The notes under the pieces were generated by a model. It had not been told where the DNA came from. It did not search any database and worked only from the letters and a program-made list of their open reading frames with translations. Position numbers and translations under genes: made by a program. From contig JACRMB010000003.1 in NCBI GenBank assembly GCA_016235065.1, positions 648,524-712,523 on the forward strand: a DNA stretch of 64,000 nucleotides, read 5' to 3'. This DNA is from Actinomycetota bacterium. GTDB taxonomy: Bacteria > Actinomycetota > Thermoleophilia > BMS3ABIN01. Numbering within the stretch: the stretch's first letter is position 1; each line of letters begins with the position of its first letter. Positions 34,977 through 43,293 of the stretch are shown piece after piece.

Positions 34977-35135
34977 GTCGTCCTTCTCTGAAGCACTGCT
35001 GTCTGAGATGCCGCCCTTGAATTCCTTGATGCCCTTTCCGAGGCCTCTGCCAATCTCGGGAAGCAGCTTCGGGCCAAAGATGAGCATCGCCGCTACCAGT
35101 ACTAAAAGCAATTCCTGCCATCCGATTGAAGGCAT
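34962..35135 (-). CDS. tatA: Twin-arginine translocase subunit TatA/E
   Basis: A 57-residue protein with an N-terminal membrane helix (QELLLVLVAAMLIFG, residues 7-21), the FGPKLLPEIGRGLGKGIKEF hinge and amphipathic helix, then a short charged tail. It forms the pore-like part of the Tat exporter for folded proteins. The minus-strand stop (TAG) lies at 34962-34964 and overlaps the hisC stop. Confidence 0.93.
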   Translation of the reverse strand: MPSIGWQELLLVLVAAMLIFGPKLLPEIGRGLGKGIKEFKGGISDSSASEKDDELKN

Positions 35136-35236
35136 GGATGCGACTCCTTTCGATTTTCAGGTGCGATAGACCGTTCAGGGAATAGAAAGAACGATCAGGG
35201 ATGAATATATCAGATAGCCGGAAAAGTTAAACCAGC

Positions 35237-36319
35237 TCAGGATCCAGCCGCAGTAGGTCCATCATGGTTTGACGAGGTATCGTTGCCCTCGTCGTGCTTT
35301 GGCGCATCACCATGGGAAGCTTCGTCATCAGGCTCTTGGCCGCTGTTGCCGCCATCTGGTGGAGTCGGGCTGCCGCCCCCGCCGTCATATCCGCCGTCAT
35401 CCCCCGAGTCTCCGCCGCCAGGGCTTTCACCGCCGCCGGAGTCTCCGCCACCCGAGCCGCCACCACCGGGGTGATCCGAACCGCCTGGTCCATAATCGTC
35501 GTTGCCTTCCTCCCCGTCATCTCCGGAAGGCGTACCACCGGAGCCAGGGATATACATGTCATCGGAATCGCCGCCGCCGGCGGAATCCTCCCGGCTTTCG
35601 TCGTTCGAGTCTTCACCTTCGTTGCCTTCCTCATCTTCCAGGCCCAGCGTCTTCACCATTTCGTCGTGGCGTCCACGCACTGAGCTTATGAAGGCTTCGA
35701 CCTCAGAAGTGTTCTCGCCCACGGCGGCTGCTGCTGCAGCATGGGTAGATGCATCGTTTATATGAGCCTCATAATCGGCGAGCAGGCTCCCTGTATACTC
35801 GCCCTTGCCCTCGTCGATCATCTTCTGCAATTCGTCGAGGCGCCGGTTTGCGTGTTCGGCCTCGACCCGCGCCTGGTCCAGATCCTGCATCGCAAGAGTC
35901 GTTCGCGCCGACTCCATGCGTTGTTTCAGGGGATAGAGTACACTGTCGGGCTCAGCCGACCCGGCTGCGAGAGCGGTTCCAGCGAACAGCAGCAAGAACA
36001 GGCCTGAAGCCAGCGCGAGCGGGCGAAGCCTGAACCTGCCCCCGGTTTTCCTGACACCGCCGAGCGAATGCGCCTGAGCCAGAAGCTTCTTCCTCGCCAG
36101 AGCCGCGGCAGCTGCCGGCGGATCATCAACTGCCAGGGCAGCCTGACCCGAAAGAGCCAGCTCCAGCAACGGCTTCAGCTCGTCAGCGAATCCGGGGTTG
36201 GCGGCGCAGCACTCATCGACGCTCGCCCGGCCTTCCAGAACCCGGCTGAGTTCCCGGTCCAGCACAGCTTCGAATCCAGCCTCAGAAACCAATTCAGTTT
36301 TTTTCACTTCATCATTCAC
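35237..36319 (-). CDS. DUF5667-type membrane protein, putative anti-sigma partner
   Basis: The 360-residue protein has an N-terminal cytoplasmic part (about 1-93), one membrane helix (about 96-118), a DUF5667-like helical external domain (PDSVLYPLKQRMESARTTLA...) and then about 130 residues of Gly/Ser/Asp/Pro low complexity. It overlaps the upstream ECF sigma gene by four bases, the usual arrangement for a regulator pair. That it inhibits the sigma factor is inference. Confidence 0.8.
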   Translation of the reverse strand: MNDEVKKTELVSEAGFEAVLDRELSRVLEGRASVDECCAANPGFADELKPLLELALSGQAALAVDDPPAAAAALARKKLLAQAHSLGGVRKTGGRFRLRPLALASGLFLLLFAGTALAAGSAEPDSVLYPLKQRMESARTTLAMQDLDQARVEAEHANRRLDELQKMIDEGKGEYTGSLLADYEAHINDASTHAAAAAAVGENTSEVEAFISSVRGRHDEMVKTLGLEDEEGNEGEDSNDESREDSAGGGDSDDMYIPGSGGTPSGDDGEEGNDDYGPGGSDHPGGGGSGGGDSGGGESPGGGDSGDDGGYDGGGGSPTPPDGGNSGQEPDDEASHGDAPKHDEGNDTSSNHDGPTAAGS

Positions 36320-36912
36320 GATGCTTCCCCATTTACGCTGAGCCCGCTGCCGGGATCGCCTTCCTGTTTTTCCATCTCTTTCCTGAGCGCCTGCAGCGCC
36401 CGGTGAGTCAATGCCTTTACGGCGCCTTCCGTCTTGTCGAGCACTTCGCCGACCTGCCGGTTGCTGAAGTTCATCATCAGCTTCAGCAGTACGACCTGCC
36501 TCTGTTCCTCCGACAGCCCGTTTATCGCGCAGAGCAGACGCCGTTCCTCTGTCGCGGTCTCGAACTGCTCCTCGACCAGCACGCCTGACGGTCGCTCGAG
36601 CATGTCCTCCGGTAAAGCTATCTCCCGCGCGCCAGTTCCATGCCGCCGGAAATGATCGAGCACATCGTTCCGCGCTATCCGGAACAGCCAGGCCGCGAAG
36701 CCAGCGCCGCGCCAGGTGAAGCCGTCGATCTTTTCTAGTACATACAGGAAGACGGTCGAGGTTATGTCCTCGGCGTCCGCCGGTTTGCCTACCTGGCGTA
36801 GCACATAGGAGTAGACCGGACCGTGGAAGCGGTCGTAAAGCTGACCGAACGCATCGGCGTCGCCTTTCTGGATCCGCTTGATGAGTCGCGCCAGCTCGCG
36901 CTTCTCGGTCAA
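36316..36912 (-). CDS. ECF-type RNA polymerase sigma factor
   Basis: The 198-residue protein has region 2 (FGQLYDRFHGPVYSYVLRQV, DAEDITSTVFLYVLEKIDG, FAAWLFRIARNDVLDHFRR) and region 4 (GLSEEQRQVVLLKLMMNFSN, RQVGEVLDKTEGAVKALTHR). It redirects RNA polymerase in response to a signal relayed by the DUF5667 protein. Starts at TTG with AGGAGA upstream. The acidic secreted protein on the other side is a plausible target. Confidence 0.93.
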   Translation of the reverse strand: MTEKRELARLIKRIQKGDADAFGQLYDRFHGPVYSYVLRQVGKPADAEDITSTVFLYVLEKIDGFTWRGAGFAAWLFRIARNDVLDHFRRHGTGAREIALPEDMLERPSGVLVEEQFETATEERRLLCAINGLSEEQRQVVLLKLMMNFSNRQVGEVLDKTEGAVKALTHRALQALRKEMEKQEGDPGSGLSVNGEAS

Positions 36913-37221
36913 AATAGCTCTCCTGTGATTACCAGCGTGAAAAGGACTGTTTTAGATACGGGTTCATGATATCTGGGGAAAGGATCTTGCACCCGCGTCT
37001 GATCGGATTGAACCCGCGCCTGATTGGATTCTGCATCCTGCGCGCTCGTGAAATCGTGTGAGCGCATCCATCTACTTCTATGCATACAGTTTGCTTCGGA
37101 TGAAATCAAGCTGAATCCGACTTTTTTAACTATTTTTCAAAAAGACCGTAACCTTTCTGGCGGCGAGCCGCTATACACCTGAACCTTCGAAGGCGGATCA
37201 GGAAAGCGAATCAAGCGAGGT
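36913..37221. other. Divergent intergenic region between the ECF sigma and the acidic protein
   Basis: About 310 bases. It contains a 21-base tandem repeat (CCCGCGTCTGATCGGATT at 36992-37009 and CCCGCGCCTGATTGGATT at 37013-37030) and an ECF-like promoter pair near 37148-37176. No gene was seen. Confidence 0.5.
37148..37176 (+). promoter_or_regulatory. Possible ECF-type promoter before the acidic secreted protein
   Basis: GTAACC (37148-37153), with the AAC core typical of ECF -35 elements, is followed 17 bases later by CTATAC (37171-37176). The minus strand before the sigma gene has TGAACCC, a related -35. This would fit autoregulation, but the match is short. Confidence 0.35.
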
Positions 37222-37227
37222 GTGCGT

Positions 37228-37776
37228 ATGGCGTTCAGACTGAAGATGATGATCCTGGCAATGATTTTAGTACTCGGGGCTTCCGGAGTCGCACTGGCTT
37301 CCGGCAATGTTCCGGATGCAGTCAACGACGGCGTCGCAAGTCTTACCGGCTCGGGAACCCAGGGCATAGATTCCAGCCCCGCGGCTTCCGACCAGTATGG
37401 GACTGACGATGACGAAGCAGATGCCGACGACTCTGCGGTCGATGATGAATACGGCACAGACGACGAAGATGAACTGGATGACGTCGATGACGACGCGGAT
37501 GAGATCGATGACGAGTCCGACGAGATGGATGACGACGAGATGGATGACGACGATGATGAATTCGTCGGCCCGGCTTCTTCGGGTGGCGCTTCCGCAGGCA
37601 GCAGCAGCGGTTCGGGCGGCTCGCATGAAGTCGATGACGACGATGATGAATATTCCGGTCAGGCTGGTTCGGCAGGTTCCTACGGGAATGGCACAGGTTC
37701 GCGCTCGGGATCTTCGGGTGGATCTGGTTCTGGCTATTCGTCCTCAGGTGAGTCTCACGACAGGGACGACGACTGA
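37228..37776 (+). CDS. Secreted acidic Asp/Ser/Gly-rich protein
   Basis: The 182-residue protein (if translated from ATG 37228) has a signal peptide ending near ALASG (about residue 27). Two Asp/Glu-dense blocks (about 60-112 and 134-142) alternate with Ser/Gly blocks. There is no catalytic motif, cysteine or membrane anchor. Such polyanionic proteins can bind calcium or coat surfaces; the role is unknown. It is divergent from the ECF sigma gene and may be its target. Two terminator-like hairpins follow it. Confidence 0.7.
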   Translation: MAFRLKMMILAMILVLGASGVALASGNVPDAVNDGVASLTGSGTQGIDSSPAASDQYGTDDDEADADDSAVDDEYGTDDEDELDDVDDDADEIDDESDEMDDDEMDDDDDEFVGPASSGGASAGSSSGSGGSHEVDDDDDEYSGQAGSAGSYGNGTGSRSGSSGGSGSGYSSSGESHDRDDD

Positions 37777-37818
37777 AGTTGGATGCAGGACGGGTCGGCT
37801 AGTCCGTCTCGCATCTTG

Positions 37819-37862
37819 AACCACCCGGCATCGGCAGCTGGGGAGCTGTGTGCCGGGTGGTT
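37819..37862 (+). other. 12-bp hairpin with an inner hairpin, before the terminator
   Basis: AACCACCCGGCA (37819-37830) pairs with TGCCGGGTGGTT (37851-37862); the 20-base loop contains CAGCT-GGGG-AGCTG. It is followed by another hairpin ten bases later. Confidence 0.65.
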
Positions 37863-37870
37863 GAATTTGG

Positions 37871-37905
37871 CCCGGACCGCGCAAGGCGCGGTCCGGGTTT
37901 CTTTC
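37871..37905 (+). terminator. Strong intrinsic terminator after the acidic secreted protein
   Basis: CCCGGACCGCGC (37871-37882) pairs perfectly with GCGCGGTCCGGG (37886-37897) around AAG; TTTCTTTCT follows. Confidence 0.88.
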
Positions 37906-37941
37906 TAGGGAAGACTTTCTCCGAAAACTTTAATGATTTTT

Positions 37942-37957
37942 TCCGGAAATTTCCGGA
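37942..37957. promoter_or_regulatory. 16-bp perfect palindrome, possible operator
   Basis: TCCGGAAATTTCCGGA is a perfect 16-base palindrome. A -10-like TATAAG lies 29 bases downstream (37986-37991) with TTGGTT upstream of it. The position suits a repressor or activator site for the transcript to the right. Confidence 0.45.
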
Positions 37958-37996
37958 TTTGGGGTTTGGTTTTTCTTTCGCCGGGTATAAGTAGTA

Positions 37997-38316
37997 CACA
38001 TCTTCTGGAGTCGGATCGAAAGATCAGGAGACAAGAGAAGATGACAAAGGCCCCAAGAAGTCGGAAGACAAAGAGACTGATCAAAAGCGGCGGGTAAGGG
38101 AAAACCGCCCCAAGAACAGAGTGACAAACTCTGGAGATCAGGAAAAAAGTCTGAAGGTTTCTTGGGGCTTCGTTATGCCCCCGTTATTTCTGCGTTCATA
38201 TGTCCGTTCCAATGCCAGTTATCCTGCCAGTTTTTCCTTCCGCCAGCGTAGTGTTAGAATTACAGGCTGTTGGCGCCGCAGGCGGCACGTTTTGCCGAAG
38301 GCGCCAGTGTTTGTTT
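37997..38316 (+). ncRNA. Candidate structured RNA or leader upstream of aroF
   Basis: The stretch between TATAAG 37986 and the hairpin at 38271 is purine-rich. GCCCCAAGAA occurs twice (38050-38059, 38107-38116) and either copy can pair with TTCTTGGGGC (38159-38168). Inside are GGCGG/CCGCC (38088-38109), CAGAGT/ACTCTG (38117-38133), and AGACTGATC with GATCAG/AGTCT. A short frame with AGGAG upstream (38041-38097, MTKAPRSRKTKRLIKSGG) is basic and could be a leader peptide. No known RNA family was recognised. It is unclear whether this is a separate RNA or the aroF leader. Confidence 0.35.
38271..38316 (+). terminator. Nested hairpin with T-rich tail upstream of aroF
   Basis: TGGCGCC (38271-38277) pairs with GGCGCCA (38300-38306), enclosing CGGCA/TGCCG (38283-38297); GTGTTTGTTT follows. 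It could end the upstream RNA or attenuate aroF. Confidence 0.55.
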
Positions 38317-38320
38317 AGTT

Positions 38321-38395
38321 AGCAGGGGGACACAATTAGCATTATGTCCCCGTTTGGTTAGTAGGGGGACACAATTATCATTATGTCCCCCTGAT
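38321..38395 (+). repeat. Two tandem hairpin repeats, 39-bp period, before aroF
   Basis: GGGGGACACAATTAGCATTA and its near copy with TATC each end in TGTCCCC, so each unit (38325-38351, 38364-38391) folds on itself with seven to eight GC-rich pairs. The GGGACACA core is shared with the dispersed repeats, but here the second half is inverted. Confidence 0.85.
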
Positions 38396-38419
38396 ATAGG
38401 ATAGGGAGGTTATGCGGCG

Positions 38420-39436
38420 ATGATGATCGTGATGAGACCCGATGCGACTGACGACCAGGTCCAGCATGTTGTCGACCGGCTGGCAGCCGTCGGGGCACAG
38501 GCACACATATCCCGGGGCGAATTTGTCACCATAATCGGCGCCATCGGCGACCGTGAGGAGATCGGGCAGCTGCCACTCGACGCCATGCCTGGCGTGGACA
38601 AGGTCATGCCCATCCTCAAACCCTACAAGCTCGCAAGCCGCCAGACCCATCCCGAAGACACCGTGGTCCAGGTACGAGACCGCGCTATCGGTGGCGGCAT
38701 GTTCGCGCTGATCGCCGGGCCCTGTTCGGTCGAGAGCGAGGAGCAGTACATGCTTGCGGCCCGGCAGGCCAAGGCCGCCGGTGCTTCGATGCTGAGAGGC
38801 GGCGCTTTCAAGCCGAGAACCTCTCCCTACAGCTTCCAGGGAATGGGTGAGGCGGGCCTGCAGATCATGGCCGCAGCCCGCGAGGAGACAGGGTTGCCCA
38901 TCGTCACCGAGCTCATGGATCCTCGCGACGTGGAAACAGTACTCAAGTACGCGGACGTGATCCAGATCGGCACCCGAAACATGCAGAATTTCCAGCTGCT
39001 CTCAGAAGTGGGAAAGGTGGAGCGCCCGGTGCTGCTCAAGCGTGGCATGAGTGCCACCATCGAAGAGCTGCTGATGGCAGCCGAGTACATCCTCAAGGAA
39101 GGCAACTCCGACGTGATACTCTGCGAGCGCGGCATCCGCACTTTCGAGACCGCGACCCGCAATACGCTGGATATCTCCGCTATCCCGGTGATCAAGAAGC
39201 AGAGCCATCTGCCGGTGATCGTTGATCCCAGCCACTCCGCGGGCAAGCGCGACCTGGTGCTGCCGCTGTCGCTGGCTTCGGTGGCGGTCGGTGCGGACGG
39301 CCTGCTGGTGGAGACTCATCCGGATCCCGAGTCGGCTCTCTGCGATGGTTCCCAGTCGCTTCCGGAGGCGGACTTCATGGCATTCACTGCTGAGGTCCGA
39401 CGTTATGTGGAGCTGGCGGGAAAAAAGATATCCTGA
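38420..39436 (+). CDS. aroF: 3-deoxy-7-phosphoheptulonate synthase (AroF, type I beta)
   Basis: The 338-residue protein has an N-terminal ferredoxin-like regulatory domain (MMIVMRPDATDDQVQHVVDR, about 1-70) and a KDO8PS-like barrel: IAGPCSVESEEQ, LRGGAFKPRTSPYSFQG, VLLKRGMSATIEE and VDPSHSAGKRDLV. It condenses PEP and erythrose 4-phosphate, the first shikimate step. The N-terminal domain usually gives feedback inhibition by aromatic amino acids. GGGAGG lies eleven bases before ATG 38420. Confidence 0.96.
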   Translation: MMIVMRPDATDDQVQHVVDRLAAVGAQAHISRGEFVTIIGAIGDREEIGQLPLDAMPGVDKVMPILKPYKLASRQTHPEDTVVQVRDRAIGGGMFALIAGPCSVESEEQYMLAARQAKAAGASMLRGGAFKPRTSPYSFQGMGEAGLQIMAAAREETGLPIVTELMDPRDVETVLKYADVIQIGTRNMQNFQLLSEVGKVERPVLLKRGMSATIEELLMAAEYILKEGNSDVILCERGIRTFETATRNTLDISAIPVIKKQSHLPVIVDPSHSAGKRDLVLPLSLASVAVGADGLLVETHPDPESALCDGSQSLPEADFMAFTAEVRRYVELAGKKIS

Positions 39437-39460
39437 CGCGGCGGTGCCGCGAGGACGGCC

Positions 39461-40588
39461 ATGCCTGATTTTTCCAACACCACCATCGCCATCATCGGGG
39501 TCGGCCTCATGGGCGGCTCTCTCGGGCTGGCCGCGCAGGAGCGCCTGGGTGTCAGCCGCGTAGTCGGCTACAGCCGCACCAGCCGCACCCTTCAGAAAGC
39601 ACTCGAACTCGGCGCGATCACCGATGAGGCTACCAGTGTCGAAGAAGCTGCCTCCGAGGCGGACATCATATTCGTGGCGACTCCAGTCCGCTCTATCCTC
39701 GAAGTTGCCCGCCAGGCCATGGCTGCATCCAGTCCCGCCAGTATCGTCACCGACATGGGCAGCACCAAGTCCAGTCTCATGGGCGCGTTGACCGCGGCGG
39801 AGGAGAAGCGGTTCATCGGCGGCCATCCTGTCTGCGGCTCCGAGACCGCCGGTGTCGAGAACGCCCGCGAGGAGCTTTTTGACAACGCAACCTGGTTCCT
39901 CACATCCGGCCAGGGTATCGACCCCACGAATTTTGAGCGCCTCCATGGCTTCATCACCGGCGTCGGCGCGGTGCCGACCGCCATCGATCCGGATGCCCAC
40001 GACCGCATCATGGCCCTGGTGAGCCACCTGCCGCATGTGCTGGCCAACTCCGCCATGAACCAGGTCGGGCGCGTGAATCTCGACGGCCGGGAAGCTCTGC
40101 TGTCAGCGGGTCCCAGTTTCCGGGACCTGACGAGGGTGGCGGGCAGTAATCCGGGCGTCTGGACTGACATAATCATGGAAAACCGCCGCTGGCTGTCAGA
40201 GGCGCTGAAGGAACACCGCCAGGCCATCGACCTTGTGATCGAGGCGATCGACGCCGGCGACGAGGAATTCCTCAAGGGCGAGATCATCGCGGCCGCGGCC
40301 AACCGCGACCGTATGCTCGAAGCCGAGCGGATGACACCCAGCGACCTTTTTGTGGTCAAGGTGCCGGTATTCGACAGGCCGGGAGTGATCAGCCAGGTGA
40401 CTGTTGCCCTGGGCAACGCTGCCATAAATATCGAGGACATCGCCTTCCATCGCATCAGCGTCGAACAGGGTGGTGTCCTGTCCCTTGCGGTATCCGGCAG
40501 CGAGACCGGCGACAGGGCCGTGGATATCCTCAGGGGCCTGGGCTACGACGCGGTCGCGGTCCCCTTTACCGACGCCGAGGCAGGCTAG
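39461..40588 (+). CDS. tyrA: Prephenate dehydrogenase TyrA with ACT domain
   Basis: The 375-residue protein has an NAD-binding fold (IAIIGVGLMGGSLGLAAQ), TDMGSTKSSLM, the catalytic-site GGHPVCGSETAGVE and SHLPHVLANSAMNQ, then a C-terminal ACT domain from about 296 (VPVFDRPGVISQVTVALGNA) for feedback control. It makes 4-hydroxyphenylpyruvate for tyrosine. It sits 24 bases after aroF. Confidence 0.95.
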   Translation: MPDFSNTTIAIIGVGLMGGSLGLAAQERLGVSRVVGYSRTSRTLQKALELGAITDEATSVEEAASEADIIFVATPVRSILEVARQAMAASSPASIVTDMGSTKSSLMGALTAAEEKRFIGGHPVCGSETAGVENAREELFDNATWFLTSGQGIDPTNFERLHGFITGVGAVPTAIDPDAHDRIMALVSHLPHVLANSAMNQVGRVNLDGREALLSAGPSFRDLTRVAGSNPGVWTDIIMENRRWLSEALKEHRQAIDLVIEAIDAGDEEFLKGEIIAAAANRDRMLEAERMTPSDLFVVKVPVFDRPGVISQVTVALGNAAINIEDIAFHRISVEQGGVLSLAVSGSETGDRAVDILRGLGYDAVAVPFTDAEAG

Positions 40589-40600
40589 GGTCCCGGATTG

Positions 40601-41905
40601 GTGGATAGTCCTGATATCACTCAGCTCTTCACGCCGGTGTCCGGCCTCAAAGGCACCCTGCGGGTGCCGGCCGACAAGTCGGTTTCCCACCGGGCAGCTA
40701 TAATCGGCGCCATCTGCGACGGTCCGGTAGCCATCCACAATTATCTTTCAGCCGCCGATACCAGGTCGACTCTGGCGGCGATCGCTGCCTGCGGCGTCGA
40801 AGTCGAGGACCCGGAAAGTGATCACCCGGTCGTCGGGGGGGCTGGCCTGCGTGGCCTGACTGCGCCCGGCGGCCCAATAGATATAGGCAACTCCGGCACT
40901 TCCATCCGTCTTCTTCCGGGGATCCTGGCTGGCCAGACGGGCCATTTCAGCCTCGATGGCGATGAGAGCATCAGACGGCGGCCCATGGACCGGGTGGTGA
41001 AACCCCTGCGGGAGATGGGCGTCGGCATCGATGCCCGTGACAGCCGCTATGCGCCGCTGACAGTGACCGGCGGAGTCGTCCATGGCATCCGCTATGAGAT
41101 GCCGGTCGCCAGTGCCCAGGTGAAGTCGGCGATCCTGCTCGCAGGCCTTTATGCTGACGGCCCCACCGAGGTCATCGAACCCGCGGTCTGCCGCGACCAT
41201 ACCGAGATCATGCTGGCCGCGGCGGGGGCCAAGGTCGAGAAGGAGGGGCTGCTCACGCGGATCCACCCGGTGGAGCGCCTGAGCCTCGACGAAATCGAAG
41301 TGATGGGTGATTTCTCGTCGGCAGCTTTCTGGCTGGTAGCGGGCTCGATCATTCCCGGTTCAGACATCACCCTGACCGGAGTCGGCGTCAACCCCACGCG
41401 TATCGGCCTGCTGAATATCCTGCTGGAGATGGGCGCCGATATCACCCTGGAGAATGAGCGCCGTCAGAGCGGCGAGGCTGTGGCAGACCTGAGGGTGCGT
41501 CACGCCAGACTGCATGGGCTGGCAGTGGGTGGCGGCATCACCGGCCGCGCCATCGACGAACTGCCGCTGCTGGCGCTCGCCGGTGCACTCGCCGAAGGAG
41601 AGACCCTGGTCACCGGCGCCGCTGAGCTGCGCTTCAAGGAATCAGACCGGATCACTGTACTGGTGGAGAATCTTTCCGGGCTGGGAGTCCACATCGAGGC
41701 TTTCGAGGACGGCTTTGTCGTCCGTGGCATCCACGGCCCTCTCGGCGGCAGTTTCCGCAGCCACGGCGATCACCGCATGGCGATGCTGGGAGCGGTGGCC
41801 GGCCTGGTCTCCCGCGAAGGCGTGCAGGTGGAAGGTTTTGACTGCGTCTCGGTCTCATATCCGGATTTTTTACGTGATCTCGAAAGCCTGGGGGCGCTGA
41901 TATGA
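40601..41905 (+). CDS. aroA: 3-phosphoshikimate 1-carboxyvinyltransferase (EPSP synthase)
   Basis: Signatures are VPADKSVSHRAAIIGAI (PEP/S3P Lys and Ser), GNSGTSIRLLPGIL, QVKSAILLAGLYADG, ELRFKESDRI and HGDHRMAMLGAVAG. It adds enolpyruvate to shikimate 3-phosphate. GTG 40601 is preferred, with AGGG ten bases upstream; TTG 40598 is possible. About 434 residues, normal for the family. Confidence 0.96.
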   Translation: MDSPDITQLFTPVSGLKGTLRVPADKSVSHRAAIIGAICDGPVAIHNYLSAADTRSTLAAIAACGVEVEDPESDHPVVGGAGLRGLTAPGGPIDIGNSGTSIRLLPGILAGQTGHFSLDGDESIRRRPMDRVVKPLREMGVGIDARDSRYAPLTVTGGVVHGIRYEMPVASAQVKSAILLAGLYADGPTEVIEPAVCRDHTEIMLAAAGAKVEKEGLLTRIHPVERLSLDEIEVMGDFSSAAFWLVAGSIIPGSDITLTGVGVNPTRIGLLNILLEMGADITLENERRQSGEAVADLRVRHARLHGLAVGGGITGRAIDELPLLALAGALAEGETLVTGAAELRFKESDRITVLVENLSGLGVHIEAFEDGFVVRGIHGPLGGSFRSHGDHRMAMLGAVAGLVSREGVQVEGFDCVSVSYPDFLRDLESLGALI

Positions 41906-41963
41906 TCGATTCAGCCGGGCTGCCCACGACTTGTCCTTCAGCCTGCCTGGCAGGAGGAACAGC

Positions 41964-42626
41964 ATGATCATCGCCATCGACGGCCCCGCCGGCGCCGGCA
42001 AGAGCACGATATCCCGCATGCTCGCCGACCGCTGCGGCTGTACTTATCTGGATACCGGCGCCATGTACCGCACAGTCACCCTGCTGGCCATGGAGCAGGA
42101 GATCGAGCCATCGGCTGCCGGCGAGCTGGGTCTTCTGTCACGAAACCTGGAGATCGGTTTTCAGCCAGGCCCTGGCGGCGTGCCCCGGGTCTTTGCCGGC
42201 TGCCGCGAGGTCACCGAGGAGATCCGTTCCCAGGAAGTGACCCGCGGCGTCTCGGAAGTCAGCGCTCACGCTGGCGTGCGCGAGGCCATGGTTGAGAAGC
42301 AACGGGTTTGTGCTTCCGCCGGAAACGTAGTAGTTGATGGCCGCGACATCGGTACTGTCGTCTTCCCTGCGGCGGAGGTCAAGATATTCCTCACGGCTTC
42401 GGTCGCTGAGCGGGCGCGCAGGCGCCGTCTGGAGCTTGAGGGCAAAGGCGTTACGGTCTCCCAGCAGCAGATGGAGGAGGAGATCGCAGCCCGTGATGAC
42501 TATGATTCCAACCGCGAGGTGGCGCCGCTCAAGGCCGCCGGCGACGCGATCATTGTGGATACCACGGAAATGAGCATAGATCAGGTAGTGGAGAGGGTGG
42601 CTGAGATTGTCGACCACGCAGCCTGA
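41964..42626 (+). CDS. cmk: Cytidylate kinase
   Basis: The 220-residue NMP kinase has the P-loop IDGPAGAGKSTISRMLA, LDTGAMYRTVTLLA, VVDGRDIGTVVFP and the R-rich lid AERARRRRLELE. It phosphorylates CMP and dCMP. AGGAGG lies six bases before ATG 41964. It is followed by plsC with a 20-base overlap. Confidence 0.95.
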   Translation: MIIAIDGPAGAGKSTISRMLADRCGCTYLDTGAMYRTVTLLAMEQEIEPSAAGELGLLSRNLEIGFQPGPGGVPRVFAGCREVTEEIRSQEVTRGVSEVSAHAGVREAMVEKQRVCASAGNVVVDGRDIGTVVFPAAEVKIFLTASVAERARRRRLELEGKGVTVSQQQMEEEIAARDDYDSNREVAPLKAAGDAIIVDTTEMSIDQVVERVAEIVDHAA

Positions 42627-43293
42627 GTCTCCGTCGGGATCAGCCAGGCCGCAACCAGTGCAGCGGGAGCCGCAACCTGAACCGCGCAGATCCAGACTAT
42701 CTCTGCCGCTGTACGGTTTTCTCCGCATCCTGATAACAAATCCGCTGCGATGGTTCTTCCGCATGGAGATAAAAGGGACGGAGAACTTTCCCGGAAAAGG
42801 CCCGGCCATCTTTGCTTCCAACCACCTCAGCAACATGGACCCACCGTTGCTGTGTCTTTCCTACCCGGGGCAGATCTGCTGGATGGCCAAGGCCGAACTT
42901 CTGCGAGTACCCCTGCTGGGCGCCTTCCTCATAAAGCTTGGAGCATTTCCGGTCCGCCGGGGTGAGAATGACCGGGAGGCGATCCGCCGCGCCCGGGAAC
43001 TGCTGCAGATGGGCTATGTCGTCGGGATGTTCCCCGAAGGTACCCGTCAGAAAGAGGGCGCTTTCGGTGAGCCCCAGCCGGGCGTAGGCCTGCTGGCGAT
43101 GACTCCCGGGGTGCCGGTCATACCGATCCGGATCCGCGGCACCGGTGATATCATCAGTGGCGGCAGGTTCCACCGGGCAAAAGTCTCGGTTATGGTGGGT
43201 CCGCCGGTCGACATGCAGATCAGCGGCATGTCGAAGGGAAAAGCTTATCGCGAAGCCAGCCGCCGCATCATGGCGGCGATCGGAGAACTATGA
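42607..43293 (+). CDS. plsC: 1-acyl-sn-glycerol-3-phosphate acyltransferase PlsC
   Basis: The 228-residue membrane-associated enzyme has the acyltransferase HxxxxD box in FASNHLSNMDPPLL and the MFPEGTRQKEG motif that binds the phosphate. It makes phosphatidate. The start TTG 42607 lies in the cmk 3' end; the first 30 residues are Pro/Gln/Arg-rich and unlike the family, so a later start is possible. It overlaps ispH by four bases. Confidence 0.92.
   Translation: MSTTQPESPSGSARPQPVQREPQPEPRRSRLSLPLYGFLRILITNPLRWFFRMEIKGTENFPGKGPAIFASNHLSNMDPPLLCLSYPGQICWMAKAELLRVPLLGAFLIKLGAFPVRRGENDREAIRRARELLQMGYVVGMFPEGTRQKEGAFGEPQPGVGLLAMTPGVPVIPIRIRGTGDIISGGRFHRAKVSVMVGPPVDMQISGMSKGKAYREASRRIMAAIGEL

Noticed and set aside
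36068..36406. Open frames opposite the sigma, DUF5667 and GAF genes
   Set aside because: They are shadows of high-GC coding sequence on the other strand and encode no recognisable domains.
37997..38316. 6S RNA or a T-box leader
   Set aside because: No T-box core sequence and no long rod with a central bubble is evident, so no known family was assigned.
38121..38318. A 65-codon open frame in the aroF upstream region
   Set aside because: It crosses the candidate RNA helices and the terminator-like hairpin, has no Shine-Dalgarno sequence and reads as random basic sequence.
38321..38395. A CRISPR array
   Set aside because: Only two units with a short period and near-identical centres, so there are no distinct spacers and no cas genes nearby.
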